Shown in pieces: positions 1-10,919 of a DNA stretch of 64,000 bases. Numbering within the stretch: the stretch's first letter is position 1; every line of letters begins with the position of its first letter. The notes under the pieces are model-generated. The model was not told the DNA's origin, did no database searches, and worked only from the letters and a program-made list of their open reading frames with translations. The position numbers and the translations under genes were made by a program. The DNA comes from Begonia masoniana (taxonomy: Eukaryota; Streptophyta; Magnoliopsida; Cucurbitales; Begoniaceae): NCBI GenBank assembly GCA_022432975.1, contig CM039511.1:20052557-20116556 (forward strand), given 5' to 3'.

Positions 1-2
1 GA

Positions 3-303
3 TTTATAAACATATTATAATAAATCATACAACTTTTAAAAAATTACAACAATATTTCTATTATCTACCCATAATGTGGTGAACATGTGAAAAACGTTTC
101 AAATAAATCTAATATCTTTTGGTAGTTTTTTAAATTAATCTCAGTTTCTTCTTTACTTTATAAATTAATTTTTGAAAAAATACCAAACGATATTTGATTT
201 ATTTGAAACATTTTTCACATGTTCAACATATCATGGGTAGATAATAAAAAATGTTTCGTGATTTTCTAAAATTTGTATGATTTGTTATAATATTTTTATA
301 AAA
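3..303. repeat. Fold-back (MITE-like) inverted repeat
   Basis: The reverse complement of about 190-303 aligns with 3-118 along its whole length with scattered mismatches. Both arms share TTATCTACCCAT and GAACATGTGAAAAA blocks and end in TTTATAAA. The arms surround an AT-rich spacer at 119-189. There is no coding capacity. This is the structure of a fold-back or MITE-type non-autonomous element. The superfamily cannot be assigned because no target duplication or diagnostic terminus is visible, and the left end lies at the window edge. Confidence 0.7.
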
Positions 304-445
304 TACAAAAATAAAATTACAATAAATCGTACATGTATTTAAAAATTACAAAACTTTTCAGATTATCTTCTCATTAAGTAGTAAAAATGTGGTAAAAATT
401 TCAACTGAATCCAAGATTGTTTGGTAATTTTTTAAATGAGAGTTT
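304..445. repeat. Third, divergent copy of the fold-back arm
   Basis: This segment resembles the left arm of the preceding inverted repeat in the same orientation: an AATAAATCGTAC block, then AAAAATTACAA, a TTATCT block, TGTGGTAAAAA, and a TTTGGTAATTTTTTAAAT ending. It is more diverged than the two main arms. It may be a neighbouring copy or the remnant of a longer element. Confidence 0.45.
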
Positions 446-2474
446 AATGAAATTGTTAATAAAAGGTCTAAATTGATAACAAAATCAAAATACAGGGTTC
501 GATTTAACGATTATGTTAGTACAGAGGCGAATTGAAAAAACGTGTATAGTACATGGTTCAAATCGATAATTATCCTTAAAAATATCATGCAAGTCTACAG
601 AGGGAAGCGCGTGAGGAATTTGACGGAATAAAAATAAATATAAAAAGAATGGACAAGTGGACAACCTTGTAAATAGGCTGTTCTGTTTTGTCGACATTTC
701 AATTGGATTCTACCGACGACAAGCGTGTAGGCTGAAACTATTACTGGGCTGATTTTTCAAAACGACGCGTTTCGCTGACTTTTTCTTTGACTCCTGATTC
801 TCTTTGTTCTTTATAGCTTTTATTATATTTTATTTCAAAGTTGGAAATCAAATTCCATTTTATCTCGTTGGAATATTAATGATTGTTTATACTATATCCA
901 CCAGCTTATGCTTTGTATTACTATGCGCCAGTTCTTTCTTGTTTTGTTTGAAAATTTCTATGGCAGATCAAGAAATTAGGTAACATCTTTGTGGCATAGT
1001 AATTACCACATAATACGACCAAGTAAGTTGTCTGAACAGTTAATTGTCCAACTTTGTCCAGTTATAAAAACACAAAAAAAGCCAGAAAAATTATTAAAAA
1101 AACAATCATAAACCACACTTTTGTTGTTGGTAGTTGAAGATGCAAGCAAAAAGTAATAGGAACATAAAATGTTTCATATGGACATAAACTATATAATATA
1201 TATATTTATATTCGTTCATTGAAGTTGGGTATAAAATATTGATGAATTAATCATAGATTTGGGTGATAAATGCAAACTTATGATTAATATTTTAAGATGT
1301 AACATGTGCAATTATGCTGTCTACCCACGTTGGCCGATGGAGAATATGTCTCGACTTCTGCAACAGCTTCTTTATTTTCTTCTCCACCCTTTTTTTTAGC
1401 TAATGTCGTCTTTCCCTAATTTAAAGGGAAGCATAAATCTAGAAGAACTTGTTGGCGTTGGGTTTGCAGGTTGAACAAGAACAAGTAATATTTGAACTTA
1501 AAAACTTATATATAAAAATTATTTTATTATTGAATCAATAACTAGTGTAGCTTGGGTAACAAGCAAATGGCTAAGTTCAAGCAAGAACTAATACGAGAGT
1601 AAAGATGACAAACTAGTCGGTCGGCAGAGTCGAGTCTAAAAAAATTTGACTCATTATGTTTAGCTAGTTAAACGAGTCGACCCTAGAGAGCCCTAGTTGG
1701 CTAACGTGAACAAAATGACGATAAAAGTAATAAAGAAAATAAATTAAAATGATTTCAATTATTATTCTATGTTTTCTCAATTTTACTGAATTTAAATTTT
1801 TCGTATTCAAATAAGGTTAGGTTTTTTGTCATGATTATTTTCTTACTTATAATAGGTCAATTTCCTTATTATGCTATTTCTCTTATTTAAAGTAAGGTTA
1901 ATGATGTATTTTATTAATATTAGCTATAATTCAATAAAATGTATGCCATAGTTTTTGTTGTATCACAAGCTCTTTAAAATAACAGAACACAAAATTTTTT
2001 ATTAATGATTGCGTTATCTTTCACACTTATAACTCTTGCTCGACTCTTATCCTATGTAGATTTGTTCTCAACTTTCATTTACCTTTGACATTGGAGAAAC
2101 CTTGTCCAAAATCTGAATCCACTAGTGTAATTATAACATACCAAAATTTATCCTCAAATCAATTTAATTAGGAATTCTATTTTCACAATCTAGCCCTAAT
2201 TAGCAACCAATTAAATCAATATTCCAAAATTAATCTTGACAAAATCAAAGATTTATTTCCAAATAACAATATGATTTACATTATTTACACAATCAGCAAC
2301 ATATGGAATAATTTACCTAAATTATAGATGATTATCTTGCTAAAATAGAAAATAATCAACCTTAAATGGAATTGATTTCGAAATCTACAACGAAAAGGAA
2401 AGAGTTCTCTTTTTCGTTACTGAATCTACCCATTTGGAGAGTCAGATTCATGTTCCTCCCTAAAGGAAAGAATT
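446..2474. other. AT-rich intergenic DNA, no gene recognised
   Basis: Two kilobases of AT-rich sequence with only short reading frames that look like chance. I see no domain, RNA gene or transposon terminus. Confidence 0.6.
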
Positions 2475-2533
2475 GAGTTCCTCTCTTTGCAAATTAAGGA
2501 GCTCTGAAAGAGGAAAACACATCCAAAAATCCA

Positions 2534-2577
<44 letters not shown>

Positions 2578-2893
2578 AGTTCTGTAAACTAGAGAAATGA
2601 TTGGAAGTTCTTAACTCGCAGGACTTTCGACCACCACCAACTAGCTAGACTCGCCTGAAATCCTCCTCCGACAGAAAATCCCTCACTCGGACGAAAGCTT
2701 CTCTCTGACCACACCTTCAAGCCACGCTCAGATGACCTCTAATAGATTTGCAATTCTCTCGAACAAACTCATCTCTACGTGGCCGATTTCTCTCGGCCTC
2801 TGTCGACAACCACCATTATCGTAAGACTTCCCTCTCTCCCTCGCTAAGTGTTAGTCCCTCATCTCTCTTGTTCTTTATTTTCATCTCACTCGC

Positions 2894-2928
<35 letters not shown>

Positions 2929-3285
2929 GGAACAAAAGACGAAGGAGGAAGAAGGAGGTTAGTTCAGAATTTTTATTCTGAACCAAACTGGGCAACAGTG
3001 AACTGAAATACTTTCGAAAGGCTGAAAACATATTAATTCAAAAATATTTTATTCTTCTACTGTATGTTCGCTTGCCTCTGGAGAGTTCTCAATCGCATAC
3101 ATTTCTTCCTCAGACCAAAACTCACCTACATCACAAGTTACAAACTATGAAAAAACTCAGTAAGTAAGAATACATGTAAGTTGCAAAACATTTACTTTTA
3201 CCGAATCATGTTAACTGTTACAAACTGATTGGAACCAAACCTTCTTTTAAGACTTAGTCATCTCATAACTTCGTCCTTTACTTCT
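2475..3285 (-). repeat. LTR relic, family F, tandem copy 1
   Basis: First of two direct copies of about 810 bp. Its right part carries the pattern seen in the other Tekay-type LTRs of this window read on the minus strand: CTTACTGAG, then GTGATGTAGGTG, near 3125-3165. That supports an LTR origin. It contains two CT tracts and no retrotransposon coding sequence. Copy 2 follows without a gap. Confidence 0.55.
2538..2576. repeat. (CT)n microsatellite
   Basis: About 19 uninterrupted CT units inside F copy 1. Copy 2 has an interrupted counterpart near 3345-3382. A second CT run lies near 2898-2926. Confidence 0.9.
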
Positions 3286-3345
3286 AGTTCCTCTCTTTCA
3301 AATTAAGGAGCTCTGAAAGAGGAAAACACACCAAAAATCCAAACT

Positions 3346-3383
<38 letters not shown>

Positions 3384-4260
3384 AAGTTCTGTAAACTAGA
3401 GAAATGATTGGAAGTTCTTAACTCGCAGGACTTTTCGACCACCACCAACTAGCTAGACTCGCCCTGAAATACTCCTCCGACAGAAAATCCCTCACTCGGA
3501 GAAAGCTTCTCTCTGACCACACCTTCATTCAAGCCACGCTCAGATGACCTCTAATAGATTTGCAATTCTCTCGAACAAACTCCTCTCTACGTGGCCGATT
3601 TCTCTCGGCCTCTGTCGACAACACCATTATCGTAAGACTTCCCTCTCTCCCTCGCTAAGTGTTAGTCCCTCATCTCTCTTGTTCTTTATTTCATCTCACT
3701 CGCTCGGTCTCTCTCTCTCTCTCCTCTCTCTCTCTACGGAACAAAAGACGAAGGAGGAAGAAGGAGGTTAGTTCAGAATTTTTATTCTGAACCAAACTGG
3801 GCAACAGTGAACTGAAACTACTTTCGAAAGGCTGAAAACATATTAATTCAAAATATTTTATTCTTCTACTGTATGTCGCTTGCTCTGGAGAGTTCTCAAT
3901 CGCATACATTTCTTCCTCAGACCAAAACTCTTACTTTTACTTTTACTTTTACTTTTACTTTTACTTTTACTTTTACTTTTACTTTTACTTTTACTTTTAC
4001 TTTTACTTTTACTTTTACTTTTACTTTTACTTTTACTTTTACTTTTACTTTTACTTTTACTTTTACTTTTACTTTTACTTTTACTTTTACTTTTACTTTT
4101 ACTTTTACTTTTACTTTTACTTTTACTTTTACTTTTACTTTTACTTTTACTTTTACTTTTACTTTTAACGTTTAAGCTCTTACTATCACGTATTTGCTGT
4201 CAATTTCATCATTTTTATACACATGCAAATGTCCTACCAATTTTATCTTTAAAATCTACC
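3286..4260 (-). repeat. LTR relic, family F, tandem copy 2
   Basis: Repeats copy 1 starting at the AGTTCCTCTCTTT block, with small indels. After the ACCAAAACTC block it diverges into a long hexamer array. It then resumes with F sequence (AACGTTTAAGCTCTTACTATC, seen also near 13150 and 13907) up to a small 24-bp array that borders element A. The internal R-like part present in copy 1 is replaced by the array. Confidence 0.55.
3931..4167. repeat. Perfect hexamer array (TTACTT)n, about 39 copies
   Basis: 237 bp of unbroken TTACTT units. The other F copies have only two to three units at the equivalent place (near 13134-13153 and 13893-13905), so the array grew from a short run inside the LTR. 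Open frames of leucine or Phe-Thr across it come only from the repeat. Confidence 0.95.
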
Positions 4261-4428
4261 GAACACATCTATCACTCATCTACCGAACACATCTATCACT
4301 CATCTACCGAACACATCTATCACTCATCTACCGAACACATCTATCACTCATCTACCGAACACATCTATCACTCATCTACCGAACACATCTATCACTCATC
4401 TACCGAACACATCTATCACTCATCTACC
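4261..4428. repeat. 24-bp minisatellite, 7 perfect copies, at the edge of element A
   Basis: Seven identical units of GAACACATCTATCACTCATC plus TACC. The same unit forms the large array at 4724-5683. Here it stands where the first 55-60 bp of the element A LTR should be, as seen by comparison with 10920-10975. Confidence 0.95.
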
Positions 4429-4723
4429 GACGAAGACATTCTGGGAAAAATTTTAAAACTTCACTCAACGCCAAAATTCGCATTATTTAAAAACATCAAA
4501 ACTTGCAGCGAAAAATCATTTGTGTAAAACAATATTTATATAACAATTAAAATAATAGAAAACCATCGGCCGAAAGAACTGAGGGCATAAGGGGGTTGAA
4601 TATTTAAATCCTTAAATTTGAACACATCTACAGCTAAAGAACACATCCACCGAACCATCTACCGCTCATCTACTGAACACATACTATCACTCATCTACCG
4701 ATCACATCTACCAGTCATTTACC

Positions 4724-5683
4724 GAACACATCTATCACTCATCTACCGAACACATCTATCACTCATCTACCGAACACATCTATCACTCATCTACCGAACA
4801 CATCTATCACTCATCTACCGAACACATCTATCACTCATCTACCGAACACATCTATCACTCATCTACCGAACACATCTATCACTCATCTACCGAACACATC
4901 TATCACTCATCTACCGAACACATCTATCACTCATCTACCGAACACATCTATCACTCATCTACCGAACACATCTATCACTCATCTACCGAACACATCTATC
5001 ACTCATCTACCGAACACATCTATCACTCATCTACCGAACACATCTATCACTCATCTACCGAACACATCTATCACTCATCTACCGAACACATCTATCACTC
5101 ATCTACCGAACACATCTATCACTCATCTACCGAACACATCTATCACTCATCTACCGAACACATCTATCACTCATCTACCGAACACATCTATCACTCATCT
5201 ACCGAACACATCTATCACTCATCTACCGAACACATCTATCACTCATCTACCGAACACATCTATCACTCATCTACCGAACACATCTATCACTCATCTACCG
5301 AACACATCTATCACTCATCTACCGAACACATCTATCACTCATCTACCGAACACATCTATCACTCATCTACCGAACACATCTATCACTCATCTACCGAACA
5401 CATCTATCACTCATCTACCGAACACATCTATCACTCATCTACCGAACACATCTATCACTCATCTACCGAACACATCTATCACTCATCTACCGAACACATC
5501 TATCACTCATCTACCGAACACATCTATCACTCATCTACCGAACACATCTATCACTCATCTACCGAACACATCTATCACTCATCTACCGAACACATCTATC
5601 ACTCATCTACCGAACACATCTATCACTCATCTACCGAACACATCTATCACTCATCTACCGAACACATCTATCACTCATCTACC
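4724..5683. repeat. 24-bp minisatellite, 40 perfect copies, inside LTR A
   Basis: Forty consecutive identical 24-bp units, followed by two variant units and by degenerate CATCTGCCGATTGA-type units to about 5830. The equivalent place in the partner LTR (11160-11385) has only about seven degenerate units. The expansion therefore followed insertion. The open frame RTHLSLIY repeated along it is a by-product. Confidence 0.97.
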
Positions 5684-6329
5684 GAACACATCTACCGCTC
5701 ATCTACCGAACACATCTACCACTACATCTGCCGATTGACATCTGCCAATCGACATCTGCCGAACGACAACATCTACCGATCGCATCTGCCTATTGACATC
5801 TACCAATCGACATCTGCCGAACGACAACAGAACAACATATTAACCATTTACACTCTAAACAAATGGACAACTCTGACTCCTAAAAGAACTTGTAAATTTT
5901 AACAGCAACCATTCAAAACAACTTAAGACCACAACTTTCTAAAAATCCAGAATAGCAAACTACAATTAAAACCAATCATGTTTTCATTATCGGGACAATC
6001 CCAAAGATGTTAAAACATTAAAACTACTGCTGTTATTAAAATCCTCAGCACACTTCAACAAAACACTTGTCCACTAAGACTTCACATACTGACATTAGTT
6101 AAACTGCCTCATTAGTGCACCACACCGTGGCATAGATGTGCTCCATCAACTTCGCCTATCCTTCTGTAAACTCAGAGAAATCACCTGTTGAAACCTCAGC
6201 ACCTACATCACAAAACTCATCTATTAGCCTAATGCTAAATAAGTAGAGCATAATGAAATGAAATGTTGAATCATAAATCCTATTCATGCAGTTTCTACTT
6301 TCACAACTAAGTTATATCTGTTCTCTGTT

Positions 6330-6512
6330 GATCCCCCTGTATAATGAGAAGTGGATCAATTTTTTCAAAGTCTACATCCTCTACTCGATTAAGAGTGGAT
6401 TAATTCCCTTAATAGCTGATCTGATCCCTCTGTTCAATGGAAAGTGGATCAACTTTCCCAAAGTCTACACTCTCTACTCGATTAAGGGCTGGATTAGTTC
6501 CCTTAATAGTTT
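6330..6512 (-). repeat. Tandem 93-bp direct repeat in LTR A
   Basis: Two copies (6330-6422 and 6423-6512) share GATCC-CTCTGT, GTGGATCAA, AAAGTCTAC, CTCTACTCGATTAAG and TTCCCTTAATAG. The same pair lies in the partner LTR near 11890-12075. Its place upstream of the R-like stem-loop would suit a duplicated promoter or enhancer module; that is inference. Confidence 0.7.
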
Positions 6513-7185
6513 GTCTGATTCAAACTACTCATGCATTACCATACCATTACATGTAAATTCTTTTTCGTGTTCTTTCATAAACATGATGCATGACATACTG
6601 AAAACATACAAAACAAGCATAAATCCTAGTGTTTTGTGATGTAGGCCCGAAGGCACACACATACTCTACTTACCTGGCTTTCTGGAAAAGCTTGGTTGCA
6701 AACTATTACTTTCGGGTTTTGCTCAAACCTAAAACCGTAGACAGAGTATTAGTTAGATCTTTGCTGAACTTCATTCTAAACTATCCAGAAATCTAAGGAA
6801 ACTAGTTGGAAGCTCTGTTCCTCGAGCATTCCCGATTCAACACAAAACCCGAACTCATCTTTCACTAACAGCATTCCTAAAATACTCATTCTACCGTAAA
6901 CCAATCATCAAATGTATATCCTATATTCACCCTAAATCATCAGTAAGAAGAAATCAAGGAAGAACTCACCTATTCGGAGAGAAAAATCGCTAGAGGAGTC
7001 AGCTGAGCTGAGCTGAAAGAGGAAAGTAATGAAACAGTGGCGGCTATCTTTCACTAAACCCTCTATTTATATCACATGCTTCACAAATTACACTTATGCC
7101 ATTGACTAACAAACTTTAACCTATTTAAACAATCAATCAAAATCACTTAATTCTATAAAATAAAAGCCACGTACCGGTTGCTACA

Positions 7186-7215
7186 ATCTACCCTCCTTAA
7201 AAGAATTTTGTCTTC
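7186..7215 (-). other. Element A polypurine tract
   Basis: Read on the minus strand this is CTTTTAAGGAGGGTAGAT directly before the LTR start TGTAGCAACC. A purine tract next to the 3' LTR primes plus-strand DNA synthesis in LTR elements. Confidence 0.8.
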
Positions 7216-7220
7216 AAAAT

Positions 7221-8700
7221 TCAATGCTCAAACAACTCAGGATAACGGCTCATCATGTCCTGCTGGCGTTCTCAAGTTGTCTCCTCTACATTCTGGTTAC
7301 GCCATAACACCTTCACTAGCTGAACTTCCTTGTTACGTAGCACTTTTGTTGCATAGTCCAGAATTTCCACTGGTTTCTCTTCATAAGTAAGGGTAGGATG
7401 AATTTCAATGTTCTACTATTCCACAACCTGAGTTGGATTCCACATACATTTCTTCAGCATAGAAACATAGAACACATTGTGAATTCCCTCCATAGAGACT
7501 GGTAAATGTAATTGATAAGCTGTCTTCCCAATCCTCTTCAAGATTGAGAAAGGTCCGATGTATCTGGGATTCAACTTGCCTCTTTTCTCAAATCTTACAA
7601 CTCTTTTGAACAGTGAAACTTTAAGAAAAACTTCATCACCATCTTCAAACTCTAATTCTCTACGTCTTCTATCGGCATAGCTTTTCTACCGGCTTTGAGC
7701 TGTCAAGATCCGTTGTCGGATAAGAGCAATCTTCTCCACTGTCTGTTGCACAATGTCAGGACCAATCAATCGTGCTTCTCTAACTTCATCCCAGTACAAT
7801 GGAGATCTGCACATTCGTCCATATAATGCCTCGTATGGTGCCATGCCTATTGTTGCTTGAAAACTGTTGTTATAAGAGAATTCCACCAATGATAAATACT
7901 TACTCCAAGAACCCTGGAATTCTAATACACATGCACGAAGCATATCCTCCAATGTTTGAATAGTCCTCTCGGATTGTCTATCTGTTTGAGGGTGAAAAGT
8001 TGTACTAAAGTTGAGCTGCGTACCCATAGCCTTATGCAGACTCTTCCAAAACTTAGATGTAAATCTATAATCTCGGTCTGAAACTATTGTGATCGGAACT
8101 CCATGCAGTCGCACAATTTCATGCACATACAATTCACCGAGTTGATCCATCGAGTATGTCATCTTTATTGACAGGAAATGGGCAGATTTGGTTAGACGAT
8201 CTACTATCACCCAAATTGCATCATGTCTCATTGCTGTTCTAGACAATCCTACAACGAAGTCCATCGTTAATTTTTCCCATTTCCATTCAAGAACTGGTAA
8301 AGGTGCAATGTTCTTGCAGGTCTCTGATGTTCAGCTTTAATCTGTTGGCAAATCAAACACGATCCAATGTACTCCGCCACACTTCTTTTCATATTTAGCC
8401 ACCAATAATGTTGTTTAAGGTCTCTATACATTTTTGTACTTCTAGGATGAACAGAGAATCTAGAAGAATGAGCTTCCGAAAGGATCTCATTTCGAAGTTC
8501 TTCATTTGTTGGAACAAACCATCTATTTCGAAACTTGAGAATTCCATTAACAGAATAGTTGAAATCTGATTTATCAGAAGAATTCATGCTTAACTTGTAC
8601 TTGTTGCATTCAGCATCATTCACCTGAACTTATTTTATTTTTTCAAAAATAGTAGGCTTCAAGGATATGGCAGAAAGCATAGCTGACACGCTGGACACAG
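7221..8700 (-). pseudogene. Integrase with C-terminal chromodomain (element A)
   Basis: Integrase inserts the DNA copy into the host genome; the chromodomain of this lineage is thought to steer it to heterochromatin. An HHCC zinc region lies around 8420-8500 ([17 protein letters not shown], then CLICQQ). The core has MDFVVGL, VSDRDYRFTSKFW and QTDRQSERTIQ. The C-terminal part has GKLNPRYIGPFSILKR and a chromodomain ending VEETT-stop-ERQQDMMSRYPELFE. Damage includes a frame break near 8265, stops after TQVVE and a stop replacing Trp in the chromodomain. The stop at 7221 is the natural end. Confidence 0.85.
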
Positions 8701-8716
8701 CTTCCAAGTTAAATCT

Positions 8717-9050
8717 TCAGAATTCAGACTCTAAGGCTAACGGTATGTCAAGAATCAATGCTGAGGCTGATGTTGTCACTCTACTCAATACATCAGCCAC
8801 TACATTCGCCTTGCCGGGGTGGTATTTGATCTCAAAATCATAGTCCTTGACAAACTCCAACCACCGACGTTGTATCATGTTTAGCTCTTTCTGCGTGAAA
8901 ATATATTTCAAACTTTTATGATCTGAGAATATTTCACAAGATTGTCCATACAAGTAATACCTCCAAATCTTCAACGCAAAAACTACCGCAGCTAATTCCA
9001 AATCATGTGTAGGATAATTCTTCTAATGTGTTTTCAGCTGTCTAGAAAAC
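8717..9050 (-). pseudogene. RNase H fragment fused to gag-protease by deletion (element A)
   Basis: Encodes SRQLKTH, then a stop, then [35 protein letters not shown] and VVADVLSR. This is the second half of the RNase H domain that degrades RNA in RNA-DNA hybrids. The first half, including the YCDAS aspartate, is absent along with all of RT. It joins directly to the protease-RT linker at about 9050. Confidence 0.85.
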
Positions 9051-10764
9051 TCCCTAAGCTCTGTTGGTGCTAATCTGTAAAGATTCTTAGATACAGGCTC
9101 CGCGCCTGGGTAAACATCTACAACAAACTCGATTTCTCTATCTAGCGGCAAGCCAAGAAGGTCATCTAGGAATACTTCTGGGAAGTCTTGGACAACTAAG
9201 ACATTTTGAGGACTCGATTTTCCTACAACCTGTGTGTCTATAGCACTGGCTAAAAAGCATAAATACTCCCTGCATGGAGAAGGTCTAGCATCGATAGGGG
9301 CAATAACAGATATTTTCTTACACTTCTTTAAAGCTTGGAAGATATGTTTCAAACCACCAGGGGGTTGAAAACTAACTATTCCAGTCCTACAATCGGTTGT
9401 GGCATAATGCTTGAACAACCAATCCATTCCTAGGATTACATCAAACCCCATTATCTCCATGATAATGAGATCAGCAGGTAGATTCACGCTTCCCACTGAC
9501 ACCACACTATTAAGCATCACTCGATTAGAGTGCATGCATTTACTAGAGGGTAACGTGACATTAAACACATGTTCAGTTGGCATAGGCCGTACATTTAACT
9601 TGACAGCAAATGCAGACGCTGTAAAAGAATGTGTTGCACCAGAGTCTATTAAACTAAAAGCAAGCCTAGAATTGATCAATATAGTACCTGACACTACAGC
9701 GGGCTGATCATCATCACCCGACTCCATCATAGAGAATATCCTCAGCTTCAACTTAGCAGGGCCACTCTTTAAAGCTGGACAGTCCCTGTTAACATGACCA
9801 ACCTTATTACAGTTGTAGCACCGAATTACTCTAGGCTTGGGGCAATCCTTGAATGTATGTCCAACTTCTTCACAGTTGAAACACTTTTCCGAACCCATTC
9901 TGCACTCTCCCAGGTGAAATCTCGAGCATTTTGGGCACTGAGGAAATCTCTTGGTGTCTTGCGCCTTCTTCTCCTTTCTTAAACTGCCTTGGCCTTCACT
10001 GGACCTCTTCATCCCTCTCTGTTGGTGTGGTTGAATAAACTTTCGTGGGGCTTCCCTTGATCCAGCACACTTCATTTATGCTTCTTCCACTTCCAATGCC
10101 GTGGACACAACTTCACCGTAAGACAAACCTTTAATACCCGAAAACTTGACTCCTCTGTAAATCTCTGGCTTCAGTCCATGCACAAATTGAAACACCTTAT
10201 CCTCATTCCTGTGAACAAGATGTCCAGTAAACCTAGACAGGGACTCAAACTGTCTATTGTACTCAGACGGACCTCGTCTGCTTCAAGTTCAAAACTCCAC
10301 CTTCTTTGTGGTCTGGACGGTGCTGTTAAAGTATTTCTCATAGAAAGTTTTCTTGAATTGTGACCAAGACATTGCCAGAACATCAGTGGTGGTCTCCATT
10401 GTTTCCCATCAAAGTTGAGCATCCCCAGCCAAATGAAACATTGCCAAAGTGACTTTGTCTCCTTCTCCAATGTTGGCACATCTGAACATACTCTCAATCT
10501 TCCTAAGCCATCCCTTAGCAACAACCGGATTGGATGACTGTCCATCAAATGTGGGCGGTTGTAATCTCCAGAATCTATCTCCCGATTGCTCATTGTTGGA
10601 ACACGAGTTGGCACTCCCTTGCACATCTCGGTTCAGAAGCAGTCCAATTGTTCAGACTGCTGATGTACCAAAGCTGTCAGCTCCCTAATCACACTAAGAT
10701 CCTCCTCACTTCTCAAATTTGGCATCTCACTCGGTACTCTTAGTCTTCCTGGTCGTCTAGCCAT
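9051..10764 (-). pseudogene. gag-protease (element A)
   Basis: The gag start chosen is ATG at 10764 (MARRPGRLRV). It is followed by a frameshift near 10630, capsid sequence (FDGQSSNPVVAKGWLRKIES) and further breaks. A continuous frame at 9023-10075 holds two zinc knuckles, CFNCEEVGHTFKDC and CYNCNKVGHVNRDC, and the aspartic protease motif LIDSGATHSF. It continues through VILGMDWLFKHYATTDCR to the linker [20 protein letters not shown]. There the sequence jumps to RNase H. Gag would form the particle shell; the protease would process the polyprotein. Confidence 0.88.
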
Positions 10765-10776
10765 TTCGCTATATTC

Positions 10777-10836
10777 CTGTACAAGGTTAATTACTCTCAT
10801 AAATATCTAGTAACTAAGGTTAACATAAACACTTAC
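10777..10836 (-). other. Putative leader intron, element A (60 nt)
   Basis: On the minus strand the leader reads CAACAACT|GTAAGTGTTT and ends TTGTACAG|GAATATAG, 12 nt before the gag ATG. The same donor and spacing occur in elements B, C, D and E. Splicing is inferred from consensus sites only. Confidence 0.5.
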
Positions 10837-10903
10837 AGTTGTTGGAGTACTCTCATGCGACGATCGGTACTGATGAGTGATCTTTTGAACGGTTTAACAA
10901 AAT

Positions 10904-10916
10904 GTCTCTGATACCA
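10904..10916 (-). other. Element A primer binding site
   Basis: On the minus strand TGGTATCAGAGAC lies three bases after the LTR end. It is complementary to the 3' end of plant initiator-methionine tRNA, the usual primer in Tekay elements. Confidence 0.9.
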
Positions 10917-10919
10917 AAC

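Larger units (their letters stand above)
4429..7185 (-). repeat. Element A 3' LTR (expanded, end lost)
   Basis: Aligns with 10977-12758 from the GACATT-TGGGAAAA block to the TTGCTACA end. It is longer than its partner because of the 24-bp array at 4724-5683. Its outer boundary (a TGTAACGCC start in the partner) is replaced by the seven-unit array. A stem-loop at 6224-6238 and a box at 6200-6210 match those in the other families. Confidence 0.85.

Noticed and set aside
4261..5683. Regular direct repeats that could suggest a CRISPR array or a repeat protein
   Set aside because: Units abut without spacers and the sequence lies in a plant LTR; the open frame follows from a 24-bp unit without stops.
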